Positions 7,398 through 15,255 of a DNA stretch of 64,000 nucleotides are shown here, piece by piece. How positions within the stretch are numbered: position 1 is the first letter of the stretch; every line of letters begins with the position of its first letter. The position numbers and the translations under genes were made by a program. The stretch is taken from NCBI GenBank assembly GCA_965221635.1, contig OZ244902.1, forward strand, positions 1,116,001 through 1,180,000. The letters are read 5' to 3'. The stretch is from JAAXHB01 sp965221635 (GTDB lineage Bacteria > Actinomycetota > Acidimicrobiia > Acidimicrobiales > Aldehydirespiratoraceae). The notes under the pieces are model-generated. The model made no database searches. It worked only from the letters and a program-made list of their open reading frames with translations, and was not told the origin of the DNA.

Positions 7398-8669
7398 CTA
7401 GGAGCACACCTCGCAGGTCACGTCGGGAACGTCCTCGCCGCTCAGGAACGCGGTGAGCCAGTCCAGGAACGACACACCTTCCACTTCGAGGGTGTACAAG
7501 TCGTTGCGCCCGAGGATCGTGTGAGCGTCGCCGGGTGCCAGGTAGCTGGCCACGGGCACCCCGGCGGCTTCGATCTGGGCCTCGTTTGCCTTGATGAGCT
7601 GGTCGATGTTGTCCGCTCCGAACCCGGCGAGCTCGGCGTAGAACTCCTGGCTGTCGTCGAAGGCGTTGTCGAAACGCGAGAACCGCACGTGCGGGGCGTG
7701 CAACCCGGCCTGGGTGTACAACTCAATCGGGCCCCAGTCGGCCACCTCAAGGCCCTCGTTCACCGGCCAATCGGGAACAACGCTCATCGTGCCCCACAGA
7801 AGCCCTATCGCGGCGTTCACCGCGGGAACGCTGGGGTAGGCGCCCGAAGCGTCGGCGATCACGTCGATTGACGCCTCGGGGAACTTGTCGGCCACCAGTC
7901 CGCTGTACATCGGCGCCGCCACCGAACCGGCACTTGACCCGGCCACCACGATGTCGGTTGCGTCGCCGAAGCGGGCCACCATCTCGTTTAGCGCCGTGTT
8001 GGCGTTCACGAACCCGTTGTGGCGCACCACCAGATCCTCGCTGTAGGTGGTGGTGGCGCTGCCCAGGTGAATGTCACCGGTGCAGTACGGCACCGCCACG
8101 AACGACCAACCGGCAAGCGGGTTCGCCGGGTTGGCGAAATCGAAAATGCCACCGGCATCGGTGGGGTTGTCCTCCTCGCCGGTGGTGGTGGAGTACGTGC
8201 CGTTCTCGAACGAACAGCTCTCGGCGGTGAAGCAGGCGCCGCCACCCTCCAGGTAGAACACCACCTTCGACGGGTCGGCCTCGTACACCCAGTAGCTGAA
8301 GTCGCTGCCGTCGGCGCAGGCGCAATCCTCGGATCCGGCCACTCGTTCCCATTGCGGCGGTTCGTCGTCGGCGCCGGTGTCCGAGGGTTCGGAGTCGCCT
8401 GGAGTGGTTGTGGTGGTGGGGGCCACGGTCGTGGTGGGGGCAACCGTTGTGGTTGGTGCCACAGTTGTGGTCGGGGCCGGTTCGGGCTCGTTGCCGGTCT
8501 CCGTTTCGCCGCTCGATGTGGTGGGTGGCGCCACGGCCTCAGTGGTGGAAGCCGGTGCTGTTGTGGTGCCGGGCTCGGAAGCGTCGCTGTCGCTGTCGCC
8601 GCCACAGGAAGCCGCAAACAACACGATCACCAGGGCCAGGCCCCGCCATGGATTCAGTATTGATCTCAT
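7398..8669 (-). CDS. Pectinacetylesterase/Notum-family lipoprotein
   Basis: 423 residues. The start is set at the ATG at 8669, giving MRSILNPWRGLALVIVLFAA followed by SCGG, a lipoprotein signal peptide with the lipobox Cys at residue 22. A Ser/Thr/Pro/Glu-rich linker with three TTTVAP-like repeats spans about 30-90. The hydrolase domain shows VFYLEGGGACFTAESC, where the glycines form the oxyanion loop, and VVAGSSAGSVAAPMYSG, the GxSxG nucleophile elbow of the pectinacetylesterase family. The family deacylates carbohydrate or other esters outside the membrane; the natural substrate cannot be inferred. The gene is divergent from the Fur-family gene, 145 bases away. Confidence 0.8.
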   Translation of the reverse strand: MRSILNPWRGLALVIVLFAASCGGDSDSDASEPGTTTAPASTTEAVAPPTTSSGETETGNEPEPAPTTTVAPTTTVAPTTTVAPTTTTTPGDSEPSDTGADDEPPQWERVAGSEDCACADGSDFSYWVYEADPSKVVFYLEGGGACFTAESCSFENGTYSTTTGEEDNPTDAGGIFDFANPANPLAGWSFVAVPYCTGDIHLGSATTTYSEDLVVRHNGFVNANTALNEMVARFGDATDIVVAGSSAGSVAAPMYSGLVADKFPEASIDVIADASGAYPSVPAVNAAIGLLWGTMSVVPDWPVNEGLEVADWGPIELYTQAGLHAPHVRFSRFDNAFDDSQEFYAELAGFGADNIDQLIKANEAQIEAAGVPVASYLAPGDAHTILGRNDLYTLEVEGVSFLDWLTAFLSGEDVPDVTCEVCS

Positions 8670-8814
8670 AATGGGCGACAAGCCTATGATTTGGGAAGTC
8701 CTGTCGCCAGGGAGTCGGTCGGGACGGCGTTTGTGGCTACGCGTGGGCCGCAACACGAATCGAGATCGGGGGAAACGTGCCTCTGCGTGCAGTCCACCAA
8801 ACGCGGGCAACGCG

Positions 8815-9270
8815 ATGGAACTGAACGCCACCACCCTTCACCGCCGCGTCAAGGACAAACTGGCGAGAGACTCCCACCGCTACACCAAGCACCGTCGGCG
8901 CGTGGTGGAGCTGCTCTTCGAGGCGGGAAGGCCGGTGACGTTGCCGGAGTTGCTGGCCGCGGATCCGAAACTGCCCCAAAGTTCGATTTATCGCATCTTG
9001 GACGTTCTTTGTCGTGCCGATCTGGTGGCGCGCATTGATTCCGCCGGGCACAGCCACTTCGAGCTGGCCGAGCACCTGATCGGTCACCACCATCACTTTG
9101 TGTGCGACGTGTGCGGCGTGATGAAGGACTTCAGCCTCGACGCCGAGTTCGAGGAAGCACTTGATCGGGTGCTGGCCGAATCGGCACGCAAAGGCGGCTT
9201 CGACCCCAGGGACCACAAGCTCGACCTCACCGGCAAATGCGCCGACTGCGTTTCGGAGGCACCCGGCTAG
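8815..9270 (+). CDS. Fur-family metalloregulator
   Basis: 151 residues from the ATG at 8815. The N-terminal winged helix reads YTKHRRRVVELLFEAGRPVT and LPQSSIYRILDVLCRADLV, the Fur-type recognition helix. The metal-binding HHHHFVCDVCGVMKDF is followed by a second Cys pair near the C terminus (CADC), so a structural zinc site with two CxxC pairs is complete. The family represses metal uptake or peroxide genes when metal-bound. Whether this is Zur, Fur or PerR cannot be decided, although the poly-His region is common in Zur-like proteins. No metal transport gene is adjacent. The divergent lipoprotein gene could be a target. Confidence 0.85.
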   Translation: MELNATTLHRRVKDKLARDSHRYTKHRRRVVELLFEAGRPVTLPELLAADPKLPQSSIYRILDVLCRADLVARIDSAGHSHFELAEHLIGHHHHFVCDVCGVMKDFSLDAEFEEALDRVLAESARKGGFDPRDHKLDLTGKCADCVSEAPG

Positions 9271-9380
9271 ACACTCCGGGGGCCCTGCCGGTTAGGCGCG
9301 TCAACCCGGTTCGGTTGACCGCCCGGGATCAGTTGATCTGCTGGTGAGGCCGGCCCACGACAGGGGCCTCAGGCGAACTG

Positions 9381-9467
9381 CGGAGGGAGAGGGATTCGAA
9401 CCCCCGGGACCCTCGCAGGCCCAACGGTTTTCAAGACCGTCGCAATCGTCCGCTCTGCCATCCCTCC
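9381..9467 (-). tRNA. tRNA-Ser (anticodon TGA)
   Basis: The minus strand starts GGAGGGA at 9467 and ends TCCCTCC (9388-9382) with discriminator G at 9381. The anticodon loop CTTGAAA carries TGA. There is a long variable arm and a GGTTCGAATCC T-loop. CCA is not encoded, unlike the two tRNAs at 7 kb. Confidence 0.95.
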
Positions 9468-9628
9468 TGGTGAACCCAGGATCGTAACGGTCAAGCCACA
9501 AGCCGCGACCGGCTCCGGGGTTGCGCCGAACCCCCGGCACCACCACAATCGGAGAAACCCAGTGCCACCCGCCAGGTCGATCGGTGGTGCGCCCCCGCCA
9601 AGGACGCAACAGGTGCGACGGCAGTCGG

Positions 9629-10606
9629 TCAGGCGAACGGGCGGCGCAGGCGGGCTCGCACATCTGCCAGCCAGTTCTCCGCCGCGGATGCGCCGTGAGG
9701 ATTCTCGGCGTCGCCGGCGCCAACCCCCGGGTCAACCGGGGCGCACGGGTATGAACCCAGCACCTTCACGTACTCGGCTCGCATGTACAGGCTGCGCAGA
9801 ACCTCGCCGAGCTTGTCATCGGCGATGTGGCCCTCGCAGTCCACAAAAAAGCAGTACTGGCCCAAGCCCTTGCGAATCGGGCGGCTTTGCAGGCTGGTGA
9901 GGTTCACTCCCCGACTGGCGAACGCGTCGAGCAAGCCCATCAACGAACCGGGCTTGTCCACCCGCTGCCACACCACCAGGCTGGTCTTGTCATGCCCGGA
10001 CGGGTCGCCGATGTGGCCGCGGCTCACCAACAAGAAGCGCGTCTGGTTGTCCCGGTGGTCTTCGATGTCGGCGTCGAGCACGGCCAGGTCGTAGGCCTCC
10101 GCCGAGCGGTGAGGCGCAATGGCGGCCATCGTGCGGTCACCGGACTCGGCGAGTTCGCGCGCCGCGTGAGCGGTGGAGCTGGCGAAGCGTGTCTCCACAC
10201 CGGCAAAGTTGGCGTCCAGGTATTTCAGGCACTGGGCGTGAGCCACCGGGTGGGTGCGAATTGACTTGATCTCCTCGGGGGACACGCCGTGCTGCGCGAT
10301 CAGGTTGAGGCGCACGTCGAGGATCACCTCACGCTGAATTGTGAGGTTCGTGTGGAACGCCAACGCGTCGAGGGTGGCCGTGACCAGACCGTCGATCATG
10401 TTCTCTATCGCCACGAAACCCATGTCCACTTCGCCTTGCTGGGTGGCTCGCAGCACCGCGAACGCGTCGCTCATGGCGTGATGTTCCATCTCGGCCAGGT
10501 CGCGCTGAGTGAACAGGGCCTCCTCGGTGAAGGTGCCCCGCGGCCCCAGATAGGCCACCGATCGGGCCGGTTCAGCCTCCGCCGTTGTCGGCTGATTGTT
10601 GGACAT
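9629..10606 (-). CDS. pheA: Prephenate dehydratase
   Basis: About 325 residues, a monofunctional PheA. The N-terminal catalytic domain starts VAYLGPRGTFTEEALF and contains the TRF signature in DNQTRFLLVSRG. The C-terminal ACT domain reads PGSLMGLLDAFASRGVNLTS and then ESRP/LGxYxFFxD-type residues (SRPIRKGLGQYCFFVDCEGH), the phenylalanine-binding regulatory region. It converts prephenate to phenylpyruvate in the cytoplasm and is expected to be feedback-inhibited by phenylalanine. A GTG two codons upstream (10612) is an alternative start. The gene stands alone next to tRNA-Ser(TGA). Confidence 0.93.
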   Translation of the reverse strand: MSNNQPTTAEAEPARSVAYLGPRGTFTEEALFTQRDLAEMEHHAMSDAFAVLRATQQGEVDMGFVAIENMIDGLVTATLDALAFHTNLTIQREVILDVRLNLIAQHGVSPEEIKSIRTHPVAHAQCLKYLDANFAGVETRFASSTAHAARELAESGDRTMAAIAPHRSAEAYDLAVLDADIEDHRDNQTRFLLVSRGHIGDPSGHDKTSLVVWQRVDKPGSLMGLLDAFASRGVNLTSLQSRPIRKGLGQYCFFVDCEGHIADDKLGEVLRSLYMRAEYVKVLGSYPCAPVDPGVGAGDAENPHGASAAENWLADVRARLRRPFA

Positions 10607-10781
10607 GGGCACTCATCATATTTCGCCCGGCGGACGCCCAACTCCCGCCACACAGAGCGCCCCGGTGGCGCCCAAGGCCCAGTTGCCGCCCAGAGGATGA
10701 CCAGGCGCGGCGCGCCGGGGGCCGGGCTGCAGCCGGTGGCAACCGCCGAAGCCTCCAAGGGGCCCTTGTTAGGGTGACGAC

Positions 10782-11495
10782 GTGGTGGAACGGCTCTACT
10801 TCCGCCAGTTGCTGTCGGGGCGTGATTTCGCCCACACCGACGGGCTGGCACAACAAATGGTGAACTTCGTGTACGCCATCGGTGATCGCGCCCAGGGCAA
10901 GGCCGTGCTGGTGGACCCGGCGTATGACACCCACTCGCTGCTGGATGTGCTCGCGGCGGACGGCATGGAATGTGTGGGGGTGCTGGCCACCCACTACCAC
11001 CCCGACCATGTTGGCGGCGAAATGATGGGCATGCGCATCGAGGGCGTGAGCAGGCTGTTGGAACGCACGTCGGTGCCGATCCACGTGCAAGCCGAGGAAG
11101 CCGAACTCGTACACAAGGTGACCGGCGTGGGATTCGACCATTTGGTGAGCCACGCCTCGGGTGACGTGGTGACAGTGGGCGACGTGGACATCGAGTTGAT
11201 CCACACCCCGGGGCACACCCCCGGCAGTCAGTGCTTCTTGGTGGACGGACGCCTCGTGGCGGGTGACACTCTGTTCCTGGATGGTTGCGGGCGCATGGAT
11301 CTGCCCGGATCCGATCCCGAGGCGATGTACGAGAGCCTCACCACGAAACTCGCTCGAGTGCCCGACGACGCGGTGTTGTACCCAGGCCACCGGTATTCAC
11401 TGGAATCGTCGGCCACGATGGCCGCCACACGTGAGCGCAACGTGGTGTTCCGGCCCCAGAACCGGGCCGACTGGCTCGCCGCGTTCGCACGCTGA
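10782..11495 (+). CDS. MBL-fold metallo-hydrolase (glyoxalase II-like)
   Basis: 237 residues from GTG at 10782. The metallo-beta-lactamase motif is clear: T70-H71-Y-H73-P-D75-H76 followed by VGGE, then HTPGHTPGSQCFLVDGRLVA with the third-site His, and LFLDGCGRMDLPGSDPEAMY, which is common in glyoxalase-II and persulfide-dioxygenase-like proteins. A final YPGHRY supplies the last metal His. Likely a two-metal thioester or persulfide-type hydrolase or oxidase in the cytoplasm. The next open frame, the acyltransferase fusion, begins 13 bases after its stop. Confidence 0.85.
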   Translation: MVERLYFRQLLSGRDFAHTDGLAQQMVNFVYAIGDRAQGKAVLVDPAYDTHSLLDVLAADGMECVGVLATHYHPDHVGGEMMGMRIEGVSRLLERTSVPIHVQAEEAELVHKVTGVGFDHLVSHASGDVVTVGDVDIELIHTPGHTPGSQCFLVDGRLVAGDTLFLDGCGRMDLPGSDPEAMYESLTTKLARVPDDAVLYPGHRYSLESSATMAATRERNVVFRPQNRADWLAAFAR

Positions 11496-11634
11496 GTTCG
11501 TGCGCTGAGGTGTTGCGCTGTCGCCACCGTCGCGACTGCTGAGCGGCATCGGTCGCCGGGGGTCGTCACCGTCAAGCCCGCACACGCAACGCTTCGCCGG
11601 GCTTGACGGCCTGAGGGCGCTGGCCGCGCTCGCA

Positions 11635-14253
11635 GTGTTCGCACACCACGTGGGCTTCGCGTCGGGCGCCACGTTCGACTCCGCCGCGGGTGGACTGCTG
11701 GCCCGCCTCGACATCGGCGTGCCGATCTTCTTCACGCTGTCGGGGTTTCTGCTGTTCCGCCCCGTGGCGGCATCGGTGATCACCGACGCGCCCCTTCGGC
11801 GGGTGTCTGATCACTTGTGGCGCCGCGCCACCCGCATCTACCCGGCGTTTTGGGTGGCGCTGGTGGCGATTGTTGCGTTCACATCGGAGGAAATGCGAAG
11901 CGTCGGCCAGGCGGTGTCCACCACGGCTTTGGCACACATCCACTGGCCGGGCCATGTGCTGGGCCCGATACCCCAGGCTTGGAGCCTCGCCACCGAGGTG
12001 ACCTTCTATGCGATGCTGCCGATCCTTGCCAGGGTGCTTCGTGGGGCGCTGAGCCCCCCGAACCCGGTTGGCGATGAGCACCTGTACAGGCTGCGCGGGG
12101 TGCTGGCCGCCACCGTGGGGCTGTACCTGTTCAGCGTTTTGTTCCGACTCTGGGTGTACGGCCAGGACGCAGCATCCGGTGGGTGGACAAGCGCCGCGGT
12201 GCTGTGGCTGCCGGGCCAGTTGGACTACTTCGCCATCGGCATGGCCCTGGCCGCGCTTCACGCGGGTTGCCCGCCCGGCACCCCGGCACGCGACCGCCTG
12301 GATCGCTGGGCCGCCCGAGCGGGATGGTGGTGGCTGGGCGCGGCCGTGGTGTTCGTGGTGACCGCACAAGCAATGGGCCTGGCAAGGGGCCTCGAAGTGG
12401 CGCCATGGCCCCGGGAGATGGCGCGCCAGTTCTGCTACGGACTTGTGGGACTGATGTTGCTGTTCCCGCTCGTGTTCGGCCACAACAGCACCGCAGGCAG
12501 TGGTGGTGGACTGGGGGCCGGTGGTGGGCTGGGGGCCGGTGGTGGGCTGGTTCGGCGTGCGCTGAGCGGACCGGTTCTTGGTGGCCTGGGGCGGATCTCC
12601 TACTCGCTTTACCTGTGGCACATGGTGTTCATCATTCACCCATGGGCGCCCGCGGAGCGTGCCACGCAGCGGATCTGGGACCTCACCGTTCGTTCCGGGT
12701 GGTTCGAATCGGCAGCCGGATGGACTGGTGTGCCCGACCTGCTCGACTCGCGTTTTGTGGTGCTGGGGGTGGTGGCAGTGGTGCCCGCCACGGTGGTGGC
12801 CGCGGTGAGCTACTTCACCGTGGAGCGCGCCGGGATCGCTCTCGGCCGCCGCCGCGCCACACGAGCCGATCGGGTCGGGCCCGGCGAGTCGGCTCTGATC
12901 AAGGCCAGGCTCCGGTGGCGCCAGGCTTCGTTTCGTGCCCAGTTGAGCGTGATCGCGGCGGTTGGGGCGGTGGTTCGCGTGGGTTACGTGATCTTCGCGA
13001 AACGCACCGAACCGGTGCTGAGCGCCGATTCGGTGTTCCCCGGCGATCAGTTCTACTACTCGCTGGCGGGCGACGCCCTGGCCCGAGGCGACGGTTTCGT
13101 GGTGCCTTGGCATCACATCAGCGTTGCCACCGGCGCCGCGCAGGCGGGTTCGGTGGCGCCGCACGCGGCTGATCATCCTCCCCTCACGGCGCTGGCTGCC
13201 GCACCCGCGGCGTTGCTTGGCGGCCCGCCCGGCTCGAACGTGTTCGCTCAGAGGCTCACGATGGCCGCGCTGGGGGTGCTGGCCGTGGTGCTGATCGGCC
13301 TTGCGGGTCGCGAGCTGGTGGGTCGCCGCTGTGGCCTGGTGGCGGCCGGGATCGCCGCGGCCTACCCGGGGCTTTGGATTAACGACGGCCTGGTGATGTC
13401 CGAAACTCTGGTGGCGGTGACCGTGGCCGGGGGCCTGTGGGCGGCGCTGCGTTACAAGAAGGCGCCGTCGCCGGGTCGGCTGGTGGTGCTGGGATTGTGG
13501 CTCGGCGCCGCCACGCTCACCCGCGCCGAGCTTGTGTTGTTGGCGCCGCTGGTGATGATCCCCCTGGCCTGGGCCTGTAACCGGCAGCTTCGGCGCCGAG
13601 TGGTGGCCGCGCTTGTGGCCCTCGGGGTGGTGGCGGGGGTGTGCGCTCCGTGGGTGGCGGCCAACCTCGTGCGTTTCCACGAACCGGTGCTGCTTTCGAG
13701 CAACACCGGCCTCACCCTGGCCGGGGCCAACAATCCGCAGACATATTTCGGCGACGCCATCGGGTTTTGGACAATCGAGCACGCCCAGGCCACCGTGGAC
13801 GTTTCGGGCCTCGACCAGGGCGAGGCATCCGCGGCGTACACCCGGGCCGCCACCGAGTTCGCGTTCGACCACACCGACCGGTGGCCGGTGGTGGCCGCAG
13901 CCCGGCTGGGCCGAGTGTGGAGCGCTTACCGCCCGCTGCAGATGGTTCACTGGAACACCGGCGAAGGACGAGAGGTGTGGGCTTCGCTGTTGGCGTTGGC
14001 CGGGTACGCGCTGTTGCTGGTGGCAGCGCCCGCGGGGCTTGTGGTGTTGTGGCGACGCCGAGGCGCCGCGGTGGCGTGGCTGCTGGCGGTTCCGTTCGTA
14101 CACGTGAGCATGGTGGCGGCAGCCGTGTACGGGCTGGCCCGGTTCCGCACGCCCGCGGAGGTTGCGCTTGTGCTGCTGGCCGCGGTGACGATCACTAGCG
14201 TGCGGCCATGTCGCCGCGCGCTCATGTCCTTGTGGCAGTCGTCATCGCCTTGA
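11635..14253 (+). CDS. Membrane acyltransferase-3 fused to a GT39/ArnT-like glycosyltransferase
   Basis: At least 872 residues. The first half is an acyltransferase-3 domain with about ten membrane helices; FAHHVGF near the start holds the conserved His, and SYSLYLWHMVFIIH lies near its end. A Gly-rich linker (GGGLGAGGGL repeats) precedes it. From about residue 440 a second integral-membrane domain reads FPGDQFYYSLAGDALARGDG, DHPPLTALAAAP and MSETLVA, the pattern of GT39/ArnT/PMT-like lipid-sugar glycosyltransferases. The reading frame stays open and conserved upstream (LDGLRALAALA at 11602-11634) but has no ATG, GTG or TTG before the stop at 11506, so the true start may be a CTG (11518, 11536 or 11539). 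The 3' end overlaps the DUF2304 gene by 46 bases. Likely role: acylating or glycosylating cell-envelope polymers. Confidence 0.82.
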   Translation: MFAHHVGFASGATFDSAAGGLLARLDIGVPIFFTLSGFLLFRPVAASVITDAPLRRVSDHLWRRATRIYPAFWVALVAIVAFTSEEMRSVGQAVSTTALAHIHWPGHVLGPIPQAWSLATEVTFYAMLPILARVLRGALSPPNPVGDEHLYRLRGVLAATVGLYLFSVLFRLWVYGQDAASGGWTSAAVLWLPGQLDYFAIGMALAALHAGCPPGTPARDRLDRWAARAGWWWLGAAVVFVVTAQAMGLARGLEVAPWPREMARQFCYGLVGLMLLFPLVFGHNSTAGSGGGLGAGGGLGAGGGLVRRALSGPVLGGLGRISYSLYLWHMVFIIHPWAPAERATQRIWDLTVRSGWFESAAGWTGVPDLLDSRFVVLGVVAVVPATVVAAVSYFTVERAGIALGRRRATRADRVGPGESALIKARLRWRQASFRAQLSVIAAVGAVVRVGYVIFAKRTEPVLSADSVFPGDQFYYSLAGDALARGDGFVVPWHHISVATGAAQAGSVAPHAADHPPLTALAAAPAALLGGPPGSNVFAQRLTMAALGVLAVVLIGLAGRELVGRRCGLVAAGIAAAYPGLWINDGLVMSETLVAVTVAGGLWAALRYKKAPSPGRLVVLGLWLGAATLTRAELVLLAPLVMIPLAWACNRQLRRRVVAALVALGVVAGVCAPWVAANLVRFHEPVLLSSNTGLTLAGANNPQTYFGDAIGFWTIEHAQATVDVSGLDQGEASAAYTRAATEFAFDHTDRWPVVAAARLGRVWSAYRPLQMVHWNTGEGREVWASLLALAGYALLLVAAPAGLVVLWRRRGAAVAWLLAVPFVHVSMVAAAVYGLARFRTPAEVALVLLAAVTITSVRPCRRALMSLWQSSSP

Positions 14254-14609
14254 CGGTGCTGTTCATCTTTCGGCTGGTTTCACGCAAGGTGCTCAAAGCC
14301 AAGTACGCGCTGCTTTGGTCGGTGGTGGCCGTGGCGTTGCTGCCCCTCGCGGCCGTGCCCGACCTGCTGGTGCCGATCTCTCGGCTGGTGGGAATCACCT
14401 ACGAACCGGCCACGATCCTGTTCGCCAGCACCGCTTTTCTGTTTGCCACCACGGTGCATCTGTCCTTTGAACTGTCCCGCAACGAGCAGCGCCTTCAGAA
14501 GGTTGCCGAGGACCTGGCCTTGCTGCGGACGCGCCTGGAAGCCGCCGGGGTGCTCATCGACCACACCGCCACGGGGCCCGATCAGCCCGCCCCCGGCGCC
14601 AACCGTTGA
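14208..14609 (+). CDS. DUF2304 membrane protein
   Basis: 133 residues. A first hydrophobic segment (VLVAVVIALTVLFIFRLVS) is followed by a short basic loop, a second helix (ALLWSVVAVALLPLAAVPDL), an amphipathic third helix (FASTAFLFATTVHLSFELSR) and a C-terminal coiled-coil-like tail. This matches the short DUF2304 proteins that commonly sit next to membrane glycosyltransferases. The 46-base overlap with the glycosyltransferase fusion gene implies joint translation and possibly a complex. Function is unknown in the family. Confidence 0.8.
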   Translation: MSPRAHVLVAVVIALTVLFIFRLVSRKVLKAKYALLWSVVAVALLPLAAVPDLLVPISRLVGITYEPATILFASTAFLFATTVHLSFELSRNEQRLQKVAEDLALLRTRLEAAGVLIDHTATGPDQPAPGANR

Positions 14610-14662
14610 GCGGCACAAACCCCCATTCAATATCTCCACAGCAACAAATCCCGAAATTGGGC

Positions 14663-14691
14663 TTGCAGGCGTGGAGATGGTGTGTTACCAA
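14663..14691 (+). promoter_or_regulatory. Candidate promoter for whiB
   Basis: TTGCAG at 14663-14668 and TACCAA at 14686-14691 are separated by 17 bases. This would place the transcription start near 14698, just before the CRP-type palindrome. Confidence 0.35.
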
Positions 14692-14707
14692 TACGCCCCG
14701 CCGGGCT

Positions 14708-14723
14708 TGTGACAGCGGTCACA
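14708..14723. promoter_or_regulatory. Perfect CRP/GlxR-type palindrome upstream of whiB
   Basis: TGTGACAGCGGTCACA matches the consensus TGTGA-N6-TCACA without a mismatch and ends 37 bases before the whiB ATG. CRP-family regulators bind such sites with cAMP. In Mycobacterium tuberculosis CRP is known to control whiB1, so the placement is meaningful. If the promoter proposed at 14663-14691 is correct, the site lies just downstream of the start point and would favour repression. Confidence 0.7.
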
Positions 14724-14760
14724 GGCCCGAGTCATGGAGCGTTCCAACGCGGAGGTGACA

Positions 14761-15036
14761 ATGACGCTCACAGTGGCCATGCAACCCGAATGGCAGATGC
14801 GTGCCGCTTGTCGCGGCCCTCAGTCGGCGGTGTTCTACCCCCCGGTACACACGGAAAAGCGAAGCGACAAGCGCCTGCGCGAGACCCGGGCCAAGGAGAT
14901 CTGCGGGATGTGCGCGGTGATCACCCAATGCCGGGCCCACGCGTTGGAAGTGGGAGAGAAGCACGGCATTTGGGGCGGCCTCAACGAACTGGAGCGCCGC
15001 AACATGCTGCGAGGCATCGACGGCAGCCTTCCCTGA
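14761..15036 (+). CDS. WhiB-family iron-sulfur transcription factor
   Basis: 91 residues from the ATG at 14761, chosen because GGAGG at 14751-14755 stands 5 bases upstream (an in-frame ATG at 14734 lacks such a site). The four cluster cysteines are present: AACRG near residue 19, then EICGMCAVITQC. The turn HGIWGGLNELERR matches the G[VI]WGG signature, followed by a short basic tail. WhiB proteins bind a [4Fe-4S] cluster and act with sigma factors. The sequence is closer to the WhiB2/WhmD pattern than to WhiB1, although the upstream CRP site recalls whiB1 control. Confidence 0.92.
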   Translation: MTLTVAMQPEWQMRAACRGPQSAVFYPPVHTEKRSDKRLRETRAKEICGMCAVITQCRAHALEVGEKHGIWGGLNELERRNMLRGIDGSLP

Positions 15037-15210
15037 CCCCGGCTCTCGCTCCCCGCTGATCCCCGGCGTCTAGCGCCATCGGTCTCCTCTACCACCGCCG
15101 GTCCCCCGGGAGTTGCCCTCGTAGGCAACGCCAGTTCGCGCGTCGAGGGCGCAGAACGACACAAACGTCAGCGACCAACACCGCCGGTACCGGCGATCGG
15201 AATTGCCGGT

Positions 15211-15246
15211 CCTGGCGATCCAGGTCGTGAACCTGGCGATCCAGGT
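15211..15246. repeat. Pair of 15-bp self-complementary repeats
   Basis: CCTGGCGATCCAGGT occurs at 15211-15225 and 15232-15246, just beyond the selB stop codon. Each copy can fold into a short hairpin (CCTGG/CCAGG) and may help terminate selB transcription. Confidence 0.45.
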
Positions 15247-15255
15247 GGACGGCGG

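Noticed and set aside
11572..14103. An 843-codon open frame on the minus strand opposite the acyltransferase/glycosyltransferase gene
   Set aside because: It is His/Arg/Pro/Gly-rich without domains and mirrors the third-position GC bias of the true gene on the plus strand.
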